The notes under the pieces: model-generated | Database searches by the model: none | Seen by the model: only the letters and a program-made list of their open reading frames with translations | Told to the model about the DNA's origin: nothing | Made by a program: the position numbers and the translations under genes | Source: Tetmemena sp. SeJ-2015 | Lineage: Eukaryota; Ciliophora; Spirotrichea; Sporadotrichida; Oxytrichidae | NCBI GenBank assembly: GCA_027382625.1 | Contig: JAJKFJ010021596.1 | Location: forward strand, 16,765 to 80,764 | Length of the DNA: 64,000 nt | Direction of reading: 5' to 3' | In this document: piece after piece, positions 59,851 through 64,000 of the stretch | Layout: every line of letters begins with the position of its first letter | Position numbering within the stretch: position 1 is the first letter of the stretch

Positions 59851-62192
59851 ATGGTCGAATCAAACCCTACTTCATTTAAATCCAGCTTCTATTTATAAGT
59901 ATACTGCATTAACATTCTCTCAGTATCCCTTCTTGAAGGAACTTGGACTCTCAGAAAACAACTTGGGATGCTACCACAGCGGGAAATGGATCGGTGGTGG
60001 AGAAGAAGTTGTCGCACTCAATCCCCACAACAATCAGCCAATTGCTAAGATCAGATTAGCAAGCGCCCAAGATTATCAAGACTTAATAAAGTAATTAAAA
60101 TACGTTCCCCTTTATTTATTGAGACTGCATCAAGGCAATGGAATCTGAAAAAGTAAGGTGGGCAAAGACCCCAGCCCCTATCAGAGGAGAAATCGTCAGA
60201 CAGATTGGAGAGGCCTTCAGAGCAAAGAAGGAGGCCCTAGGTTTACTTGTGTCTCTCGAGATGGGAAAAATTAAGAGCGAAGGGCTTGGAGAAGTTTAGG
60301 AGTACATCGATATCTGCGATATGGCAACTGGCATGTCCAGAACTCTTGAAGGTAAAGTACTTCCCAGTGAGAGACCAGGACACTTCATGATGGAGCAATG
60401 GAACCCTCTTGGACTGATTGGCTGCATCACAGCCTTCAACTTCCCCATAGCAGTTGCAGGCTGGAACGCAGCAATATTTGTAATTTCTAATCCTTTTTGC
60501 AATAGCCTTTATTTGCGGTGACTTGATGATTTGGAAGCCAGCACTCACCACTTGCCTCTGCGCCATTGCTACTCAGAACATAGTGAATGAAGTTTTGGTC
60601 AAATTCTAATTTACATCTATCATCCATCCAGACTCTCTGCGCTGGAGATGGCCCCAACGTTGGCTCCCTTCTAGTTAAGGATCCTAGACTGCAACTTATT
60701 TCGTTCACTGGCTCAACTGCCGTTGGAAGACAAGTCTCCCAAGAGGTTGCTAAGAGATTCGGAAGAACAATTCTCGAACTTGGAGGAAACAATCTAGGAA
60801 TTTAAAAATTAGATGTTAGTAAGAACTTCATTTTATTGCTTCATTTAATTGCTAGTAAATGCAGCAGTGATCATGCCAGATGCTGATCTTGATCTTGCAT
60901 TGAAAGCTTAGCAAAGATAACTAAAAGTTAATTTTAAATTCTCATTTTGAACCCACAGTTGTGAGCATCTAGCATGACGCTGAAATATAAGGAATCAGAG
61001 TTATTCTATAATCTAAAAACAATTTCATTCAGAGTAAATGCTTCATATTTTAAAGCAAAGGATATCCAAAACTACTTCAACTAGAAAGTGTTAAGTCTCT
61101 GACTGTGGTATTGTAAACTGCAACATCTTATTTTAAATTGATCGGAACCTCAGAAGCAGAAATCGGAGGTGCCTTCGGCGGAGAGAAGGAGACTGGTGGT
61201 GGAAGGGATATATATGCACTGATTCTTGGAAGCAGTACATGCGTCGCTCAACTTGCACTGTCAACTACACTAACTATCTTGCTCTCGCTCAGGGTGTGCA
61301 GTTCAAGCTCTGATCTTAATACTTAACATTTAAATTAAACAAACCATTTATTCTACTAAAAATAATTTTCTCTTATTTTATTTGAGGTGTATTTTTAAGC
61401 TATGGTCTCAGCTTATTAGACCATTAAAAGAGGAGATCCTCTTCACTAAGATACTCTTCTAGGACCCCTTCATACTAAAGATGCTGTCAGACAATATAAG
61501 GAAGGAATCGAAGAGATCAAGAGTAATTAATTTAAACTAAAATCACATTTTATAAATAAGAAAGATCTAAAAAAATCTATCAGCATATAAGCTTATCTAT
61601 TAACTTTTAAAAATAGAATGCTTATATAAAATCTGATGCTATTTTTTATTAAATTCGGATTCAACTCCATCCAGACTTTAACTTAAAATACGATAGAATT
61701 TCTGTCTACTCAGCTAAATTAATTCAATCAAGAATTTATTTAAATCATAGTGTTGAGAGATAATTTGATATATGTATTTTTGAAAGCTTGCGTGTTTGCA
61801 GCAGTAGGCACTGCTGGTCAACGCTGCACCACTCTGCGCAGAATTATAATCCATGAGTCTATCCATGACAAGTTCGTTGAAGCTATGGTTTGATTATTTT
61901 CTTAAATATATTTGAATAAGAGATCAAGAAGCAAGGAGGAAAGGTGCTAGTAGGAGGCAACGTAGTTGGTGGAGAAGGTAACTATGTTGAACCCACAGGT
62001 AAAGATTTAATTATAGTTGACTCTGAGTGTGTGAAGCACGAGTTATTCGCACCTGTTGTGTATATCATTAAGTTCAAGACTCTTGAAGAAGCCATTCAGT
62101 ATAACAATGGAGTCCCTCAAGGACTTTCTAGCACTCTATTCACCAAGGATATCCAATCATAATTAACTGGACTGGCCCCACTGGCTCTGACT
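59851..62192 (+). CDS. ALDH7A1: Scrambled ALDH7A1 (antiquitin, alpha-aminoadipic semialdehyde dehydrogenase)
   Basis: An NAD-dependent dehydrogenase of lysine catabolism, cytosolic or mitochondrial. ATG 59851 (MVESNPTSF), then after a break [20 protein letters not shown]. Ordinary IESs with pointers GACT (60080/60123), GCAATA (60471/60499) and AAT (60791/60858) join [80 protein letters not shown] (catalytic Glu). The gene then jumps to 61780 ([20 protein letters not shown], catalytic Cys), back to 61397 ([20 protein letters not shown]), forward to 61918 ([20 protein letters not shown] ... [20 protein letters not shown]), and back to 61097 ([20 protein letters not shown] ... [20 protein letters not shown]). 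The stop is TGA 61311-61313. Each jump is made by a matching pointer. A 2-nt frame mismatch near 62158-62166 is unexplained. Confidence 0.94.
60900..60909 (+). repeat. Pointer TTGAAAGCTT (ALDH S1 end)
   Basis: Partner at 61780-61789, start of S2. The join reads [19 protein letters not shown] in frame. Confidence 0.92.
61097..61104 (+). repeat. Pointer CTCTGACT (ALDH S5 start)
   Basis: Partner at 62185-62192, end of S4. The join reads [20 protein letters not shown] in frame. Confidence 0.9.
61397..61406 (+). repeat. Pointer AAGCTATGGT (ALDH S3 start)
   Basis: Partner at 61880-61889, end of S2. The join reads [18 protein letters not shown] in frame. Confidence 0.92.
61511..61522 (+). repeat. 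Pointer AAGAGATCAAGA (ALDH S3 end)
   Basis: Partner at 61918-61929, start of S4. The join reads [17 protein letters not shown] in frame. Confidence 0.92.
61780..61789 (+). repeat. Pointer TTGAAAGCTT (ALDH S2 start)
   Basis: Second copy of the pointer at 60900-60909; 870 bp away, with S5 and S3 lying between. Confidence 0.92.
61880..61889 (+). repeat. Pointer AAGCTATGGT (ALDH S2 end)
   Basis: Second copy of the pointer at 61397-61406; S2 lies downstream of S3, so their order is reversed relative to the protein. Confidence 0.92.
61918..61929 (+). repeat. Pointer AAGAGATCAAGA (ALDH S4 start)
   Basis: Second copy of the pointer at 61511-61522. Confidence 0.92.
62185..62192 (+). repeat. Pointer CTCTGACT (ALDH S4 end)
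   Basis: Second copy of the pointer at 61097-61104, which lies 1.08 kb upstream. Confidence 0.9.
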
Positions 62193-63137
62193 AAGTACTA
62201 TCCTAGTTTTTTTATCTCAGGAGCAGAATAAGATATAGACCATCTATTTAAAATGTTAGGGAAGGGAGTCTGGCTCTGATTTCAAATATACAAAAAATTC
62301 AGCATTAGGTTTAGCATTAAATCATTTTTATAAATATCCCATCTCATATGGTTAGAAAAACTTATTTTTAATTTTTATTATTAGAATCAATAGCAATAGA
62401 TAAACAACTTTAATATTACAAATCTAAACTTAAGAGTTCAGAAGTAAGTCAGCATTATTTTTATCAAACGAAGTAAAGCTTATGAAATTGATCATAGGAA
62501 GAAGTCTTTTTTTAATTATGAATTAAAATATAATTTTTTTAAACAATTAAAAATTTTTAAAAAACGAAATCTTTAAATAAATGATTTGCAAAATCTTAAA
62601 ATAAAATTCAGTTTAGCATTTTAATAATTTAAATTCAAAAACTTCAGTTTTTAAATTTTAAAAGTTTTCCAAAGGTTTAAATAAAAAAAAAATTAAAAAT
62701 AGATAGAGAGAAATTGAATTAATTTACAATTTTCTGTAAAAAATAATTATATTAATAAATTAGAAACATTTTCCAAATTATATTGTCATAAATTAACAAA
62801 ATTTAATCATTAGATACTTAATCTAGTCAACAACCTCATCTTCATTATCATCCTAGTCAAATATTAAAATTGTAATTAAGGAAGAGAGAAATATCTTTTT
62901 ACTCTCTTTTTAAATTAAAAATAAAATATTTTCTTATTTAGTTTATTAAAAAAAAATAATTTTTAAAAAATTTGGATTGTTTTTAAAATTCAAATTTAAT
63001 TGGCATTTTATTAAAAAGTTTTAAAGATAATTTATTGTGCAAAAAATATCTGCAATATATATCACATCTTAATTGAAGGATCATCATCGATAAATAAAAG
63101 TAACTTTTTAGTTTGAATTTTATGCTCTTGATTTAAA
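62193..63137. other. Very AT-rich germline spacer
   Basis: Long A/T runs with no coding frame supported on either strand. Composition changes abruptly at the C4A4 block. Confidence 0.6.
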
Positions 63138-63157
63138 CCCCAAAACCCCAAAACCCC
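63138..63157 (+). repeat. C4A4C4A4C4 telomere-like block, TBE-type transposon terminus
   Basis: Two and a half units of the spirotrich telomeric repeat, preceded by AAA, inside the window rather than at a sequence end. AT-rich DNA lies to the left and much more GC-rich DNA to the right. TBE transposons of Oxytricha-type ciliates end in such C4A4 repeats, so the element should extend rightward from here. Confidence 0.8.
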
Positions 63158-64000
63158 AGTTACCCAAGTTGAGAGAGAGTGAGAAGTGATGAGAAATGTG
63201 CACATTTAATTGCACGTGTAAAGGCTCAATAGAGTCGTTAGATCTGATCCCCATATCCAAGTCAGATCTGAAAAATGGCGAGCTCCATTCAGATGAAACC
63301 ATTGATCGCTCCGATATCTCTCTTTCGCTCTCTCTGCTTTCTTGCTCTTCACCATCGCCGGTTGCTGCTTAGCTCTCACCTCCTATCGTCTGGCAGCGTA
63401 TTGACTGACCTGATAGGGTTCCTTCCTGATGTGGAGAAGTTGATGCATGCCGAGAGCGTAATAGCATCCTTGGTTGTGAATTAGCGATAGCCATGTTTGA
63501 CGAGCCTCCCCTTATATTATTAACTTATATAATTAAAATCTCTAAATCAAACGGGGAGGCAAGAAAGCAGAGAGAGATACATGAAAGATGCGAGCTGGTC
63601 TTCATCTTAAGTGCTCGACTCATTCAGAACTGTAGTTCTCGAGGATAGAGAAGATGCATGGTCAAATCAACTCCGTTGATGGCTTCACTTTTCTCTTCCA
63701 ACTCATCTCTCCTCACACTCCATGAGAGCCGCCGCTTTCTCAAGAGCATGAAGCGCACTCCTCCACCAGCAGAGGACGATGGCCAGTCTCCTCAGCTTAT
63801 CTGCTCCTCAAGACAGCATGCGCGACACCTCTCTCACAAGTCTCCGGCCCTCACTTCGTTGACATGGCCTTGCGGATCTCGCCAGACTTGTAGAATGTCT
63901 CCCTCCTCACAACTCCGAGCCGCTATCAATCTCAGTGCTGTATGAAGTGACTCCTCGGCAGACATTCCTCCATCTTCGAGCACCTCCGGCTCGCCAAGCG
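63158..64000. mobile_element. Left end of a TBE-like transposon, truncated by the window
   Basis: GC-rich relative to all flanking DNA. Minus-strand frames pointing toward the terminus look coding-like. From right to left they are LEDGGMSAEESLHTALRLIA with ARSCEEGDILQVWRDPQGHV, then KLRRLAIVLCWWRSALHALE, then RKEPYQVSQYAARRQEVRAK and YRSDQWFHLNGARHFSDLTW. They are broken by TGA and frame changes, so the ORF is decayed or itself interrupted. No transposase catalytic motif is visible in this part. The identity rests on the C4A4 terminus. Confidence 0.55.
63504..63560. repeat. Inverted repeat GCCTCCCC / GGGGAGGC around an AT-rich core
   Basis: GCCTCCCC at 63504-63511 and its reverse complement at 63553-63560 bracket 41 bp of almost pure A/T. 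This could be a hairpin, a small nested element or a degenerate excision unit. Confidence 0.6.

Noticed and set aside
63138..63157. C4A4 block as a true chromosome end
   Set aside because: Sequence continues for 860 bp on the far side and composition jumps there, which fits a transposon terminus better.
63658..63945. Plus-strand Ser/Arg-rich ORF in the transposon end
   Set aside because: The minus-strand frames over the same bases have more protein-like composition; the plus ORF looks like a GC-rich shadow.
1..64000. Reading the genes with the standard genetic code
   Set aside because: Conserved domains would then be cut by TAA/TAG at glutamine positions in almost every gene, while TGA closes the frames correctly.
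1..64000. tRNA, rRNA or CRISPR features
   Set aside because: No cloverleaf, rRNA core sequence or regular repeat-spacer array was seen on reading through; a covariance-model search was not possible.

Overview
The window reads as germline (micronuclear) DNA of a spirotrichous ciliate of the Oxytricha/Stylonychia type. Three things show this. First, TAA and TAG lie inside nearly every recognisable protein where glutamine fits, while TGA closes the frames (PP2C, EXO1, CSTF2, ALDH7A1). Second, coding frames are cut by short AT-rich segments flanked by direct repeats of 3-12 bp. Removing one repeat copy plus the spacer restores frame and homology, which is the behaviour of internal eliminated sequences (IES) between macronuclear-destined segments (MDS). 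Third, a C4A4C4A4C4 block at 63138-63157 matches both spirotrich telomeric repeats and the known ends of TBE germline transposons. All annotations below use genetic code 6; coordinates span the MIC locus with its IESs.

Layout, left to right: PP2C phosphatase (+, 0.5-1.9 kb); TMEM185-like membrane protein with a C-terminal RING (+, 2.5-7.6); EXO1-type exonuclease (-, 7.7-10.3); scrambled PARN deadenylase (+, 10.4-13.0); RING-H2 membrane protein (+, 13.4-15.0); very long WD40-like/ankyrin/TRP-like channel (+, 15.6-25.1); MATE transporter (+, 25.2-27.4); mucolipin/polycystin-like channel (-, 27.3-31.0); CSTF2-like RNA-binding protein (+, 31.1-31.9); two low-complexity unknown genes (+, 32.1-36.9); small-Tim-like protein (-, 37.4-37.9); enkurin (-, 38.1-40.2); two unknown genes (-, 40.5-45.7); Mpv17/PMP22 protein (-, 45.9-46.9); unknown charged protein (+, 47.2-50.3); MFS transporter split by a 6.8-kb insert (+, 50.7-51.3 and 58.1-59.5); scrambled ALDH7A1 (+, 59.9-62.2); AT-rich spacer; and the left end of a TBE-like transposon (63.1-64.0).

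The strongest result is gene scrambling read directly from the DNA. In the ALDH7A1 gene the order along the chromosome is S1-S5-S3-S2-S4. Four long-range pointer pairs (10, 10, 12 and 8 bp) reconnect the pieces in frame into a continuous antiquitin-like protein. In PARN the first MDS lies about 2.4 kb downstream of the second, joined by a 12-bp pointer. The MFS gene is interrupted between TM1 and TM2 by 6.8 kb holding a decayed DDE transposase, other transposon-like ORFs and at least one unrelated reading frame.

The genes are ordinary eukaryotic housekeeping, ciliary and membrane genes with no operon logic. What links them is their shared germline architecture, which must be edited before expression in the macronucleus.
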